A stretch of DNA of 64,000 bases from Cycas panzhihuaensis (lineage: Eukaryota > Cycadophyta). The position numbers were made by a program, and so were the translations under genes. This document shows, one piece after another, positions 45,385 to 57,664 of this stretch (position 1 is its first letter; each line of letters opens with the position of its first letter). Where the stretch lies: assembly GCA_023213395.1 (NCBI GenBank), contig CM041465.1, positions 156,929,741 to 156,993,740 on the forward strand, in the 5' to 3' direction. The notes below the pieces were generated by a model, which saw nothing but the letters and a program-made list of their open reading frames with translations, was not told where the DNA came from and ran no database searches.

Positions 45385-47400
45385 GGTGTCTTTTTAGAAG
45401 GGAAGAAATGAACAAGGGACTATAAAAGTGATGGCAATAAATGACCGATCACTATTTACAAATAGGCAATGTAATGAAGTAGTGTAGCAAAAGGAAGAAG
45501 AAGTGAGAATGGTTGCTCAAAGATGAAGGGAGCAACTTAGAGAAAAGTTACCAATACTTGTGACAAATATTAACCCGACGAAAGGTGAATATGAGAAGCA
45601 CTATGATAAAAATTGGCCACTAACACTTGTGGCAAATATTAACCTGACGCAACAGGAATATGAGAAGCACTATGATTATGATTACACTATGAATCACTTT
45701 TTACAAATAAGTAAGTGATCAATATACAAGATTGTAAGCCAATGTAGAAGCTGACATCATTGGGTTTACACAACTTGAAACTCAAATGTAGGATGCGTAA
45801 TCAACCCAATAACCTCTAACTTGTGTCTAATGTATAGTTGAGGTTGTTGAAGGGATGCCTAGGCTTCTAGTAGAATTAAGTTGGCCTTCACCCGTGATAC
45901 CTGCAATCATGCTTAGTGATGAAATCCAAGTCATAATGGAGCCCAGGTACTCCCAATCCTCATCTAGTTCACCAATGAGCAGCTATATACCTCCTCTAAA
46001 GAGTGGTACATGTATACCTATGGCTATGATGGATATTGGATCAGATATATTTTAATCTTGTATTAAAGTTTCAGTTTTCCCAATTAGTTATCAAGATGAT
46101 CCCTGATTGAGGCACGATAGTATGACTAACCAAACCTCACCAATATTCTGATTTAGTCCAGTCCCAACTTGAAACCCATGCCTCCTTTATGGCATGGCAT
46201 TATGCTAACCAAGGTATCTCAACCTTGGTGAGTGTGTGAATAAGTACAAGATGGCAGAAAATAGCATACATGATGCGTTCCTTTTAGGAAGAGTAAAAAG
46301 ATTATCGGATTGTATCAAACGTACATTTAACTCAAAATAGAATGCTTACTTGGAGTGCTTGCTTGAAGTGTCTTTAGAGTGCTTGCTTTGAGTGATTTTA
46401 GAGTGCTGAAATGCAATGCTAATAAGTGAGTGAGGATACTAGATATTGCTCTAATTCAGGTGTTTTTTTCTCACTTTTACAATGGGCTTTTAAGCCTTAT
46501 AAAAAGAAGGAAGAAATTTTCTTTAACTTTTTTTTTTGTTAATACAAAAGAAAGTAATCTTCACTAAATTAGCAATAACTTTCTCCCACGATGTCGAAAT
46601 GGAGTGCTAATTTTTATGCTATAAACTAGACTTAGAGCTTCATCTTCAGGAAGTAGAATCAAGTCCAAATGAGTTTTGGAAAGTTTTTGGTAGCCCTGCA
46701 AAGTTAGGAAATTATATTTTTCCAGAATTCTTACTAAAAATAACTTCTATTCACTAAAATAGCAATAACTTCCTCATACGACTTCCAAATTAGGTGACGG
46801 TTTTTGTGCTAGAAAGTAGACTTAGAGCCTCATATTTGACAATTGGAATCACTTCAATTAGAGATCTGTAGAAGATTTTGTAGACCTGTGATGTTTAGCA
46901 ATCACATTATATTTCTACAGAAATTTTAGCTTCCTAATATCTTATTAACACATGATACCATATGAAATTTCCATTATTTTTTTATCACCAGGATCCCAAT
47001 ATGGGCAAGGTGAGAGTATACAATGATGGATATTTGAAATGGATTGAAATTCTTTTTAAAGAAATGGGTAAAACCTCCACTTACAATCATTCTTCTAAAT
47101 GCTGGAAAAATTTTGGCAGCATTTCCCCTTGTTAAATGGACAAAAAGAGGGGAAAGAAAAAGAAGAATGAGATAGCATGAATGGCCAGCAAAGGATTGGA
47201 ATCCTTGGGCCTTACAACTCCTTGTATTATGCTTCTAAACCTACAAAAGAGAAAGGAAAAGCAAACAATACAAAATATGCTATCATAATAACTTGAAAAT
47301 ATTTCTAAATTCACTTTCACAATCTCCTTCACCACATGGATTATGGGGGAGAAGGAAGTGATAGCTCCATTTCAAGTGTAAGTGAGGAATATGAAGGAAG
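45385..47400 (-). other. Copia-1 long leader with internal repeats
   Basis: Two kb between the 5' LTR and gag with no conserved protein. It holds three repeat structures: a 75-bp pair (about 45549-45690, CTTGTG[A/G]CAAATATTAACC), GAGTGCTTGCTT-type repeats (46341-46412), and a diverged pair of about 190 bp (46561-46745 and 46751-46935, both starting TCACTAAA.TAGCAATAACTT). A leader this long is unusual for copia. Confidence 0.65.
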
Positions 47401-47417
47401 CAAGCTCTGATACCACA
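47401..47417 (-). promoter_or_regulatory. Copia-1 primer-binding site
   Basis: On the element strand the sequence after the LTR is TGTGGTATCAGAGCTTG. It includes TGGTATCAGAGC, complementary to the 3' end of initiator tRNA-Met, the usual copia primer. Confidence 0.92.
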
Positions 47418-47715
47418 TGAAAAGAGTGGATATATCCTTCATCTCCATGCACTAAACACAAAGGCAAACATGGGAGCAAGAGAGACTTGAGAGAAAGAAA
47501 GTAGCTCTCACAAAATGGGGAGGTAAGAATGAACCTCCTCCATTGAGCTTTTACTTTTATATTGAGAGAGGGAGCACTAGAGTCAGGTGAAATGAAATTA
47601 CACATAATGTACATGAAAGTGTATTTCACTTAAGTGATCTAATTTAAAGTTCACTTAAGACCCTTTTTCAAAATAATCAACTAATGTAATAACGTTGTGT
47701 CATTAACCCTTTTCA
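47418..47715 (-). repeat. Copia-1 5' LTR, 298 bp
   Basis: Pair of 40360-40657; followed on the right by the target duplication GACCA (47716-47720). Confidence 0.93.
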
Positions 47716-49870
47716 GACCATCTACTCCATACCAAATTTAACCCACATATACTTCCTGATGTTCCTAGAGTAAGAGCAATGAAGAAGGATGTGATCTATC
47801 ATCTCTTCATCCTCTTAACATAACACACACCTATTGACCATTACAAAGGCTCTATTCTGTAGATTATCCACAGTTAAAATTTTATTTCTTAGGCACAACC
47901 ATTAGAAAACTGCCACTTTGGGAATTAAGCCCATTTTCCACATTCCTTATAATAAAGAGTTCTTAAGAGCCTCCCATTCTTTGCATAAAAAGAGATACCC
48001 TTGTTTCACTATATAATCCCCGAAAGGAGAAAGGGGCTAGATAATAGAATCTACCTCTACTATTTTTGGAATATAATAAAGGGCTAACTCTTTTTTTATG
48101 GCTTCTATATAATCCCTTAATCCTTGATCCCCCTACAATTCCTCAAATGTTCTCTAGCTCCTCGTCGAATTCTGACCCACACAGTAATCTTTAACCTTTA
48201 CTCTATAAGTTCTCTCACATAATTCCTACATAGGGCCTATATTTGGCCTTCTTTTCAATTAGATGTGACTGCATTAAACGTCTTCCTAAAAATTTATAGT
48301 TACAGCATTTCCTAACTTCCATTGCACTCCTAAGGCCAACATCTATCTTGATTGAAGAATACTTCTTCAAATTGGAGATCCTGGGGGAACTATAATATCA
48401 TCCTTTAAAAATTGCTTTCCCTGGAGATATTCTTAGGATATAATTCTCTCCTACAACCCTCTTTTATTTTTGGCAAGTTGCCACCCTAATTTTACCACTA
48501 AGGCACTATTAAAAGATGCCAATCTTTGAATATTTAAGCCCTCCACCCATTTGTAGAGGTAGACCTTCTCCCACACCACCGGGTGGATCCTATCCTTCTC
48601 CTCCACTCTAGGCCATAGGAATCTTTTTTGGATAGATTCTAAAGTTGATATAACTTTAGCCATAATCCTAAATATTAACATCAAATATATTGGAATACTC
48701 TGGAATGGGGTAGATATTAATTGAACCTTGTCTACCTAGCTCATAAGGGAGTCCTTCCACCTAGCCAGCTTCCTTTGCATCCTATATATGATAGGAATCC
48801 AAAGCTCGCTCAACATCTTCCCTGTAAATAGGGGCATCCCTAAATAAGTAGTAGGTAATTTTTAGATATGTATTTCTAGGATCTTATTGATCTTCCTTTG
48901 CACCATATCTTTGGTGTTCATAAAAAAGAAACTACTCTTATTTAGATTTATCTTCTAATTTGTAGCTCTTGTGAACTTCTTAAGACCTGCTTTTATAGCT
49001 CGAGCTTCATTAAGGACTGCCTTCCATAACAGAATATTATCATCTATAAATTGGTGATAGATAATATTAACAATACTAGAAGTAGGCTTAACCCATTTAC
49101 TATTCCTCTTCTCCTAACCTCCTCCATTATTCTCCCTAGAAGCTCTACCATAATTATAAACAAATTGGGGGATATGGGATCTCTTTGTTAAAGCCATCTA
49201 TGCCCAGGAAAAATCTCATCGAGGTGCCATTGACTATAACTAAGTATTGGGGTTTGGAGATGTAACTAGCTACCCACTTCCTCCATAGTTCATCAAAGCC
49301 AAGTGCTTGGAGACACTCCATTAGACAGTTCCATGAGACCCTGTCATAGGCTTTGGAGAGATCAATCTTAACAATCATTCCCAGATCCTTCCTCTGATGG
49401 GTAGAGTGAATTGTCTCATGGATTACTATGATGCCATTCAGGAGGCTATGTTAAAATCTCCAACGACTAGCCATGGGCCTTGCTAGTCTTTATGGAGATC
49501 CAAGATCTTATCCCAAAGGATTTTCTTGCCTTCCACAGATGTAGGGGCATATATATTAGTTGCCAACCATCAAAGATTTATCTTTCAAGTTAGCTAAATG
49601 GAGATAAAATGATCATCCAAGCTACAAGCCTTTCAGTACTAATCCTTCAGATTCTAGAGAATAACCAACCCCCTTGAGCCTTGACGAACATCCTTTACTA
49701 CCATCTCTATCATCGTCTAGATCATATTTGTAACTGCTACTCTATTATTCCCTTCCAATTTGGTTTCCTAAAGTAGGATTATATCTGATTTTAATCTCAT
49801 ACATAAATCTTTCACTGCTCTTTGTTTTGATGGAGTATTTATGCCCCTAATATTCTAAGAGGCAAGCTTA
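47716..49870 (-). pseudogene. LINE A ORF2: endonuclease start, RT, zinc finger (internally deleted)
   Basis: Minus strand. The endonuclease starts near 49865 with a NIRGINTPS block, then DIILLQETKLEG, TNIYAPT and WLVVGDFN (about 49440-49470). Immediately after GDFNIAS the sequence jumps to NGIIVIHETIHS and KIDLSKAYDRVSWNCL (49330-49375), so the endonuclease end and first RT blocks are missing. The RT continues through a QFIDDN-type catalytic box (about 49040) and the IQKRFLW thumb block (about 48610). A zf-RVT finger (NRCVLC...DHILLHCSY) lies near 47850-47780. Copia-1 interrupts the frame at 47716. Confidence 0.8.
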
Positions 49871-49929
49871 ATATTTTACTCCTTAGTCTTGACCCCTCAT
49901 CTCCTCCCTCTTTTAGTGTATGCTAACAC

Positions 49930-51135
49930 CTGTGATCAACTTGGACTTCCACCTCACTTTCCCTAATCGTCTTTATGGTAGGTCTACCTATCCTCTTTTC
50001 AGTTCCTAAATCTAGCCCCCCTTATGAGCCCCCGCCCCTCTACTCCTCCTGAGGGTCCTTCTCCCTAACTTTTCTAGGTCTTTCTTCTCTCCCCTGCACC
50101 TCTAGACTCCCCAAAGGTCTGTACGATTCACCTTGAGGGTCCCTTTCTGCCTCCTCTCAAACTTTAGAGGTTTCTCCCTCCTCCTCTAACTTCTCTTGTA
50201 ATGGTTCTTGGTTGCTTTTCTCCCCCCTCTCTTCCTAACCATCTTCCTCACTTTCCTTGAAAAGGGATTCCCTGACATATAAGTTGATGTCACCTCCCAC
50301 ACCATCAATCCTCCTAAGGTGTAGACTTGTCTCTTTATTTCTTGGGTCTTTTCTAGCTTATTTTCCATCCCCTCATACTTCTTAACCTCCCTTGAATAAT
50401 ATTGAGAAAGATGGCCCACTCATTTGCAAGCTGAGCATCTAACATTATCTAGATCATAAACTAAACTTTGTTCCTTGCTCCATTCCACAGTTTTAATTCT
50501 TACTATATCTGGGAGTGTTTTATCCAATCTTGCTAGAATACAGAATCTAACATTTATCAATTTATCAATCTACTCCTATTTTTTGTTGCTAAGTCAATAG
50601 CTAGTAATAAGCCAATGGATTTTGCCACCCCATTAATCACATCCAAATCCCATACTTGGAGGAGAAGCACCAATAACTGGATCCATACTAGGACCTATTT
50701 TACTGTTGATACCGATAGGTCTAAATAAGGGTGCCATTTCTCTGAGAAAATGGCTTTTTTACCAAAATTCTAAGGAGATTTTAGGAGTATATTCACCATG
50801 TCTTTCTCGTTTATAAATTTGAAAAGAACACATCCCTTAGGAAGTGCCATGATCTCCACTAGGTTCCTAATCCTCCATCTATTAACTAGCCATTTTCTTA
50901 TAGGGTCCATGCTAGGTCTTGGGCTTGAGAATCCAACCACTAAGTTGTGCTTCTAATATTTCTCATTTTGCTTAATTAATTTCTTTGAGTTGGGGATTTT
51001 AATAGTCTCATCTTGAAAAATAGGGTTTATATCTAAAGGTTTCAAATTGCCATTCTTTATTACTTTGACATAAGACCTCCTAGACAAGGAATTTTGAGTC
51101 TAGTTATAAGGAATTATTTCTGCCATATTTACCAT
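49930..51135 (-). pseudogene. LINE A ORF1 (DUF4283 and zinc-knuckle protein)
   Basis: ORF1 proteins of plant LINEs bind element RNA. From the ATG at 51135 it reads MVNMAEIIPYN, then RRSYVKVIKNG, the DUF4283 core (ALPKGCVLFKFINEKDM, FGKKAIFSEKWHP, VWIQL) and RSRLINVRFCILARLDK. The knuckle is CSACK.VGHLSQYY (50400), with Tyr where the last Cys should be. A basic tail ends near 50186. It aligns in order with LINE B ORF1. Stops and small shifts are present. Confidence 0.78.
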
Positions 51136-51873
51136 AAAAATAAGTGGCCTAACTAACTAATCAATGATATAATCAATACGTAAAAAAGCCAAAAGAGCAC
51201 CACATCTTACCTTGGTTTATGACTGCTAGAGTCTTCTAGCCTAAGATATTCGACTAACCTGTCCTTACTTCATGCTTCTTATCTTCTACAATCTACTTTC
51301 TGAGCCTTAGCTTATGCCCTAAGGTTCACTTATCTCCTAATCCCAACCATTGAAAGTCTCCTTCCTGCTTATTATCTCCTCAATCTCTCTCATTTGAGGG
51401 TAATATAATTATTGTTTGTAACTTTGTCACTTTGAGATTTAATCCTCCATAGACAACTCTGATCACATCTCCTATATTAGGGTCCCTCTATATACAAAGA
51501 TCATACCTCTAGGCTTGACCTCCACCCTACTCCTTTATTTCATGCCTTTGATTAATAGATAAACGTCCTTCGTAGGCATTAGCTCTACTCTTACTACCCT
51601 CTAACTATCTTGATGAGCCTGCTTCTCTCAACTTAGACCTTTCGCGATTCTATTGGATAGAATATGCTCACCATTCTCCTGATTGGACTACAATTATATC
51701 ATTGTATACATCTTTGGCATCTCTCCTTCTGGAGCCTTCCTTCTATTGCCTCTACCTTGTGGCCCTAGTCACTAGTCTCACACCTATTCTCATAGCCCTA
51801 TAAATCCTAATCACTGCCTTTGCCTTTGTCCTCCTTTCTTATCTCATTTGCTTCTAATTCCAGATAATCCCTC
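51136..51873 (-). other. LINE A 5' untranslated region
   Basis: About 740 bases between the LINE A 5' end and ORF1. It is richer in G+C than the flanking LTR and has no conserved reading frame. Confidence 0.55.
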
Positions 51874-52065
51874 AAAGATGTTTTATAAATAAATGATAAT
51901 TCTCTATTTATAGGTAACAAATTTGACCACTTAAAAAATTTGACTTTATAATAATAAAAATAACTTCTAATAATAATAATAATAAGATACCTACCCCCTA
52001 ATAATATTAAAATTAACTTTTTAATAATTAAAACTAACTTTCCATAGTTGTATTGGATAGTAACA
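51874..52065 (-). repeat. Gypsy-H 5' LTR, right part
   Basis: Begins with the second copy of AAAGATGTTTTAT, continues ATAAATGATAATTCT as in the 3' LTRs, contains a short (TAA)6 at 51968-51985 and ends TAACA at 52065. TTGAT at 52066-52070 is the right target duplication of Gypsy-H. Confidence 0.8.
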
Positions 52066-52251
52066 TTGATCACCTCTATTTGCTTGATGTTTACTTTTTT
52101 TCTTTTGATTAGATAAAATGAAATTTTAGTGGGTTTGAAAGAGGATCCCACAACCTATTACATCAAGAGATATAGTGCATCCAGATTTTATATGATCATG
52201 ACAGCCCCACGGTCTAGGCCAGAGAGCTAGATGCTGGGACAAGCCCCACAG

Positions 52252-55200
52252 CTAGCTGTTACAGATCCTATCCTTCTCTATCAGAACCATGAGGTCCCTA
52301 GGGAAATCAGTCTTCCACACTTGGCCTGTCCTGTGTCTCACTCCCCAGTTTGCCAAAAAGTCAGCTGGTTTATTTCCTTCTCTTAGAGTATGCCTTATGC
52401 GGACATCTGCTAGCCCCTTAATGATTTCTTTGGCATCATTAAATAAGGGTTGGAATCTCCAATCCGGGAGAGCCTCGTCTTTCAGTGTGTTTACCACAAC
52501 CTCAGAGTCCCTCTCAATTACCAGTCTCTGAATATTTCCTTCCACAGCAAGATCAAGATCTTTGAGCATAGCATGCATCTCAGCATAATGATTTGTCTAG
52601 AAATCATAGAATTCTGTAAAGGCCCAGATAGGGGACCTAATGTGGTCCCTATAAATACCTCCTCCCCCAGCGTCCCCGGGATTCCCTTTTGTTGCCCCGT
52701 CGAAATTTATTTCGATCCAGGGCTCCTCAGGAGGCTGCCACCTACTACATTTGGGATTAACAACCTCAAAAGCTGGATCTATACCCCATTTGCTCAGAAT
52801 CCTATTCTCTGTCATGGACATGCACTTTTCATTAACATTTCTAACATTCTCTCTTATGTCTGTACAAATTCTGTTGAAAATAGCAATCTGGTCCAACTGA
52901 TTCGCCTGAAAAATTCTACGGTTCCTCTCTTTCCATATGTTCCAGGCTAGTATTGGGAGTGCACTCTTCCAGATACAGCTCAAAGTTCTGCTCCTAAATG
53001 GGCTTATCCAGGCCAACCAAAGGTCAATGGTCTTTTCTGAAAATGTCCAGCTTACCTCTAGTTTTCTAAGCAACATCTTCCACACCTCCATTGTGTAAGA
53101 GCACTCAAGGAAGATGTGGTCCATGGATTCCTCTTCTGAGCAACATAAAGTACATCTATTTGCCATCATAAAGCCTCTTTTTTTTAGATTGTCAACTGTA
53201 AGAATCTTGTTTCAGGAGCCACACAAACGAGTCCGACGAAGGAATTCTAGGGATGTAACACTTACCTAGAATCCTTTTGATCTTGTTAAGGCCTTCTTGT
53301 AGTCTTTCTCATTAGATTTCCACTAGGGTCTTCCAGATCCTATTTTTTCCAATTCTGGCCCAATAATCCTTAATATATCTACCGAAAAGCCTAACACAAG
53401 GACCCGTAATGGCTTCCAGGTCTGGGTAATCCTTAAGCGCTTTGTCACAACACCATACATCCTCCCAGAATCTTATGGAGTTCCCATCTCCTAGTCTCCA
53501 TTTCAGACCATTCCTTATAGCTTTCCAAGCTTTAAGAATACTCCTCCAGATTGTTGAACCAACCTGAGAGATATCATTACCTACAAGAGACCCTCCTTGC
53601 ACATATTTCCTTGATAGGATCTTCTCCCAAAGCCTCTCTCCACCTTTGAGTAATCGCCAACCCAACTTTGCCCCTAAGGCTGCATTGAAGAGAGAAAGTC
53701 TTCTCAGATTTAGGCCCCCAGCCCATTTTGACATACAGACTTTATTCCAGCTAACCAAATGTATCCTATCTTTGCTCTCAGCCCCAGACCAAAGGAACCT
53801 CTTTTGAATAGATTCTATGATATCTGAGATGCCTGCCGGAACTCTAAAGATGGACATCCAGAAGACTGGGATGCTCTGCAGCATGGAGGCAACAAGCTGG
53901 AGTTTTCCAGCTTGACTTAAGAGGGCACCTTTCTAGCCAACCAACTTCCTTTGCAACCTGTCGATAAGGGGATTCCACATATCCTTGGTCATCTTCCTAA
54001 CAAAGAGGGGCATTCCAAGGTAAGTTGTGGGGAGCTTTCTGATGCTCATCTCTAGGATTCTGTTGATCCTGCCTTATATATGGCCTAGGGTGCTTATAAA
54101 GAAAACATTGCTCTTATTCAGGTTTATCTTTTGATTCGTGGCCTTTTCGAAATGGCCCAAGATCTCTTTAAAATTGGAAGCCTCTCTTATAGCAGCCTTC
54201 CCTAAGAAGATATTGTTATCCATAAATTGATGATGGGCCACATTGTCCATCCTCGATGTCAGTTTAATACCATTTATGACCCCTTGTCCCCTCATGGACT
54301 CCATGGATCTACCTAACAACTTAGCCATCGTGATATACAAAAAAGGAGAGAGAGGGTCACCGTGCCTCAACCCGCTGAACCCTAGAAAAAAGCTGGAAGA
54401 TGAACCGTTGATGATGACAGAATCATGTTACCAATGCATAGTTTTATCCATGATCGCCATGTCTCCCCATAGCCAAAAGCCCTTAGGTAGTCAAGCAAAC
54501 ACTCCCAGGAGACCCTATCAAAGGCCTTCGTGAGATCAATCTTGATGAGTATCACGGGCTCTTTCCTTTCTGCTGCAGAGTGAATAGTTTTGTGAACAAC
54601 AATATAACCATCGTAGATCTATCTTCCCCGAAGAAACCTATCTTGGTTTTGGGAAATGATGTTTGGCATAATTTTCTTTATTCTATTGACCAGAACCTTG
54701 GTTAAGATTTTGTATTTAACATTGTAGAGGCTAATGGGGCGACAATCTTCCATCCTTTTAGCTCTCTCTTTTTTAGGGATGAGGACTAGGAAGGTAGTCT
54801 GCCACTCCTGCAAGATCTTTCTATTTGCATAAAACTCCTGAAGTGCTTCCATAAAATTCCCCTTAATAATATCCCAGAATTCTTAGAAAAACCCCAGAGG
54901 AAAACCATCGGGGCCAGGAGCTTTATCTTTCTTCATACTGAAGAGCACCGCCCTAACCTTATCCTGGGTGAATGGAACTGTGAGCTGAGCATTTTGGGCA
55001 TCATTCACTAAATAGGGGATGTTGTTAAGGAAGTCCTTCCTCAAATCCACGTCCCCATCTAGCAGTTCCTTAAATAGATCCTTAAAATAATCACTGGCCA
55101 GCTTCTTCATTTTCTCTGCCGAACTAACTACAGTTCCATCGTCCCTTTGAATCCTACTGATTCTATTGTTCGCTCTATGCTTTACTGTGGTCATGTGAAA

Positions 55201-56262
55201 AAATCTAGTATTTCTGTCTCCTTCAGCCAACCACAAAGCCCTAGATTTTTGTCTCCAGTGAATTTCTTCTCTGTTGAGGATCTCCTCCAGAGACTTAGTC
55301 AGCTCCTTCTCTGCCTTATCTAGCTCGTAGATCCTTGGCCTTAATCCATTCCTTAATATCTTTCAAATCCCAGATAGTCTTATCCTTTTGATCGTTTATG
55401 TTTAAAAAACTTCCTTATTCCAAACCTTAACTTTTCTTTTAACCCAGTCCAACTTCTTGGAGAATTTGTACATTGCATGTCCTTTAATTTCAATGCTCCA
55501 CCATTCCTCAATTCTCTTTCAAAGATCTGGGTGACGAAGCCACATCAATTCGAATCTGAAGGGGGCCCTGATAAACTTGCCCGAATCCGAGAATTGCATC
55601 AAGAGGGGCGAATGATCAGAGCTGGTCCTCGGTAAAGCCTCAAGGGTGAAATCCTTGAAACACCTCATCCAATCGTAATTGACCAGCACCCTGTCCAGCT
55701 TAATTTGAATAAGGTTATCCCCCAGCCGTTTATTGGACCAGGTGAAGGAGGCACCCCTAAGATTAACATCCTCTAACCCCCCCTGTTGCAGGAATTCGCT
55801 AAACTTACTCATGCTAGTAGTCCAGCCCCCGGTGCCATCTCTCTTATCACTAGGGGATAAGGCCGAGTTAAAATCGCCCGCCAGTAACCATGGAAGGCGG
55901 TCCAGCCAGGCCTCTATCAATCTATCCCAAAGCCTCTTTCTGGCTTCTTGTTGGTTTGGGGCATATACATTGGTGGCGACCCATGTGATGTTGTTGCTTT
56001 TATTGGTTAACCAAATCAAAATAAAGGATTCTTCTATCAGAAAAATTTCTCCCGACCATGTAGACAGATTCCATAATACCATTAGACCCCCAACTCCTTG
56101 GGCATAGTCTATCTCAATGCTTTCGGCAAACTTCCAAATTTTATTCCTGATCTTAGGCCTGTTCTCCTTGCTCAATTTGGTTTCTTGTAGGAATATTAGA
56201 TCCGATTGATGTTTGCTTCTCATATCGAAGGGGCATTAAGGCCCCTGATATTCCATGATAAA
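52252..56262 (-). pseudogene. LINE B ORF2: endonuclease, RT, zinc finger, RNase H
   Basis: Target-primed retrotransposition enzyme of about 1330 codons. Endonuclease: SWNIRGLNAP (56255), DLIFLQETKL, WVATNVYAPNQ, WLLAGDFNSA (55870), SSDHSPL (55610). There is a frame break just after GLNAP. RT: EGDRNTRFFH (55215), KAPGPDGFPLGFF (54900), CRPISLYNVKYKIL (54740), a RHGDPLSPFLY block (54365) and catalytic box QFMDNN near 54220, with Asn for the second Asp. The IQKRFLW thumb block is at 53800. A zf-RVT finger, RCTLC...DHIFLECSY, is near 53150-53100. RNase H runs from EINFDGATKGNPGDAGGGG (52710) through AEMHAM and ERDSE to GNKPADFLANWG (52350). Five or so stops, mostly TAG at Gln positions. Confidence 0.92.
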
Positions 56263-56266
56263 ATTT

Positions 56267-57664
56267 TTATCGCTTCTTTCTTTGTTTCCAAACTTCAGCA
56301 GTTTTCCCTTTTGGGGGTTCTCTGCCTATTGTACTGGATCTAAGAGTAGGCCCTTCAAGGAATGAATCCTTTAAAGTTCTCTGTTTGCCTTGATCTACCT
56401 GGGTAGCTGATTCTTTCTCTCTTTGCACTTTTGACGGTGGTCTCCCAACCTTATTCTCGGCTCCCACATCAGGCAGCTTCTTTTGAGGTAAAGTCGGCCG
56501 CAATAATGAATTAAGGGCTGACTGCCTTGGCTCCTCCAAACTAGGTATTTCCAACTCCCCAACCCCATCCAAATGCCCCTGATGGCCTGATCTGACAGAC
56601 AATGGGGGCATATCTGCCCCCAGATCAACCTCCTTCTCCTACTGCCTTGGTGGTATAAACAAAACATTGTGGATCGACGGAACAACCCCTGTGGGAGGTA
56701 GTTCCCCAGTACTATCCTCGCCGGCCAAGCACTCCAGAGCCATAGTGGCCTGAGCCGCTTGGGTGTCTTCCTCTAATAGCGTGTCCTTCTCATTTGGGTC
56801 AAAACCCAGATTCAGATAAGAAGTTTCGACCGCCACCATTCGGGTTGGACGTTCTTGACCCTCCCATTTTTCTTTCTCCTTCTCTTGTGTGTTTGACTCT
56901 ACTAGATCTTCTTTTGAGGGTTGCACTCCCAGGCACTTTTGGGGCAGATGTCCCAGATTCTTACAGGTTGAACATCTAAAGTGGTCAAGCTCATAGAACA
57001 ATGGCTGTACCCAGCTCTTATTAGGAAGGTCCATCCATATATCATCTAAGAGGGGCTTGTCTAATCTCACTAGGGCACAAATTCTGGCATTTATAAGCCT
57101 ACTCCTGTTCTTCGTCGCTGAATCGACTACTAAGAGAGGGCCCACTGCTTTCGCAATGCCTTTAAATACCTCAGGATTCCAATGGTGAAGGGGTAGGCCC
57201 GAGAGTTGGATCCATATGGGGGCTTGTCTAATTTTAGGGACTGAGGGATCAAAGTCCCTATGCCATTTCTCAAGAGATAGAGCTTTTCTACCAAACATCC
57301 ATGGTGCCCTAATCAAAATATTAGACATGTCTTCATGCGATGCAAATTTGAATAGCACACAGCCCTTGGGCATGGCTATTACCTCCACACTGCTCATTGT
57401 TTTCCATTTGGTCCTCGCCTAAGTCCTAATGGGCTCAAATCCTGGCCTGGGACCTGAGAATCTGCCGACAAGGCAATTCTCCCACAACTTCTCGATTTTC
57501 TCCACCAGGGCTAGGGGAATTTTTAGTCTTACTTTATTGTCTTCGAACACAGGAGTTAAGTCAAAGGATTCTTACTCATTTAATTTCAAGACATCTCTAT
57601 AGGTTCTCTCTGATGCCAAGTTAGGGTTCTGGTTCTAATTTGAAGGGGAATGATCTTTTTCCAT
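56267..57664 (-). pseudogene. LINE B ORF1 (DUF4283 and CCHC knuckle)
   Basis: RNA-binding ORF1, 465 codons in a single frame from the ATG at 57664 to the TAG at about 56267, with four in-frame stops. Visible: ERTYRDVLKLNE near the start, DUF4283 core (AMPKGCVLFKFASHEDMS, WMFGRKALSLEKWHRDFDP, PIWIQLSGLPLHHW), RSRLINARICALVRLDKPL, an intact CCHC knuckle CSTCKNLGHLPQKC (about 56950) and a polar Glu/Pro-rich tail. 252 codons are open without a stop (57397-56639). Of the two ORF1s here this is the better preserved. Confidence 0.9.

Larger units (their letters stand above)
40360..47715 (-). mobile_element. Copia-1, LTR retrotransposon with RT deletion
   Basis: 7356-bp minus-strand copia with two 298-bp LTRs (40360-40657 and 47418-47715). 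A 5-bp duplication GACCA lies at 40355-40359 and 47716-47720. A primer-binding site adjoins the 5' LTR and a purine tract adjoins the 3' LTR. It sits inside LINE A ORF2. About 24 of 298 LTR positions differ by eye (about 8%), so the insertion is not recent. The internal region has gag, protease, integrase and RNase H, but the RT catalytic core is deleted. Confidence 0.92.
39382..51873 (-). mobile_element. LINE A, with internal deletion and nested Copia-1
   Basis: L1-like LINE on the minus strand, 5' end at 51873 and an A-rich tail at 39382-39392. A 13-bp target duplication, AAAGATGTTTTAT, flanks it, and the uninterrupted target is visible in the 3' LTR copies (6446-6458 and 24004-24016 regions). 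Without Copia-1 it is about 5.1 kb, some 1.1 kb shorter than the related LINE B, matching a visible deletion in ORF2 near 49437. Confidence 0.85.
23887..52065 (-). mobile_element. Gypsy-H, whole element with nested insertions
   Basis: Minus-strand Ty3/gypsy element. Its 3' LTR is 23887-24240, pol 28386-31492, gag/protease 37276-39252 and 5' LTR 39253-39381 plus 51887-52065. Target duplication TTGAT is at 23882-23886 and 52066-52070. Nested inside are LINE C (24247-28385), Copia-2 (31498-37270) and LINE A with Copia-1 (39382-51873). Subtracting these leaves about 5.8 kb, a normal size for the superfamily. The pieces carry gag to integrase in the right order on the same strand, which supports one original element. 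Confidence 0.8.

Noticed and set aside
52450-52950. A 166-codon plus-strand ORF over LINE B
   Set aside because: It lies opposite the well-supported RNase H and linker region of LINE B ORF2.
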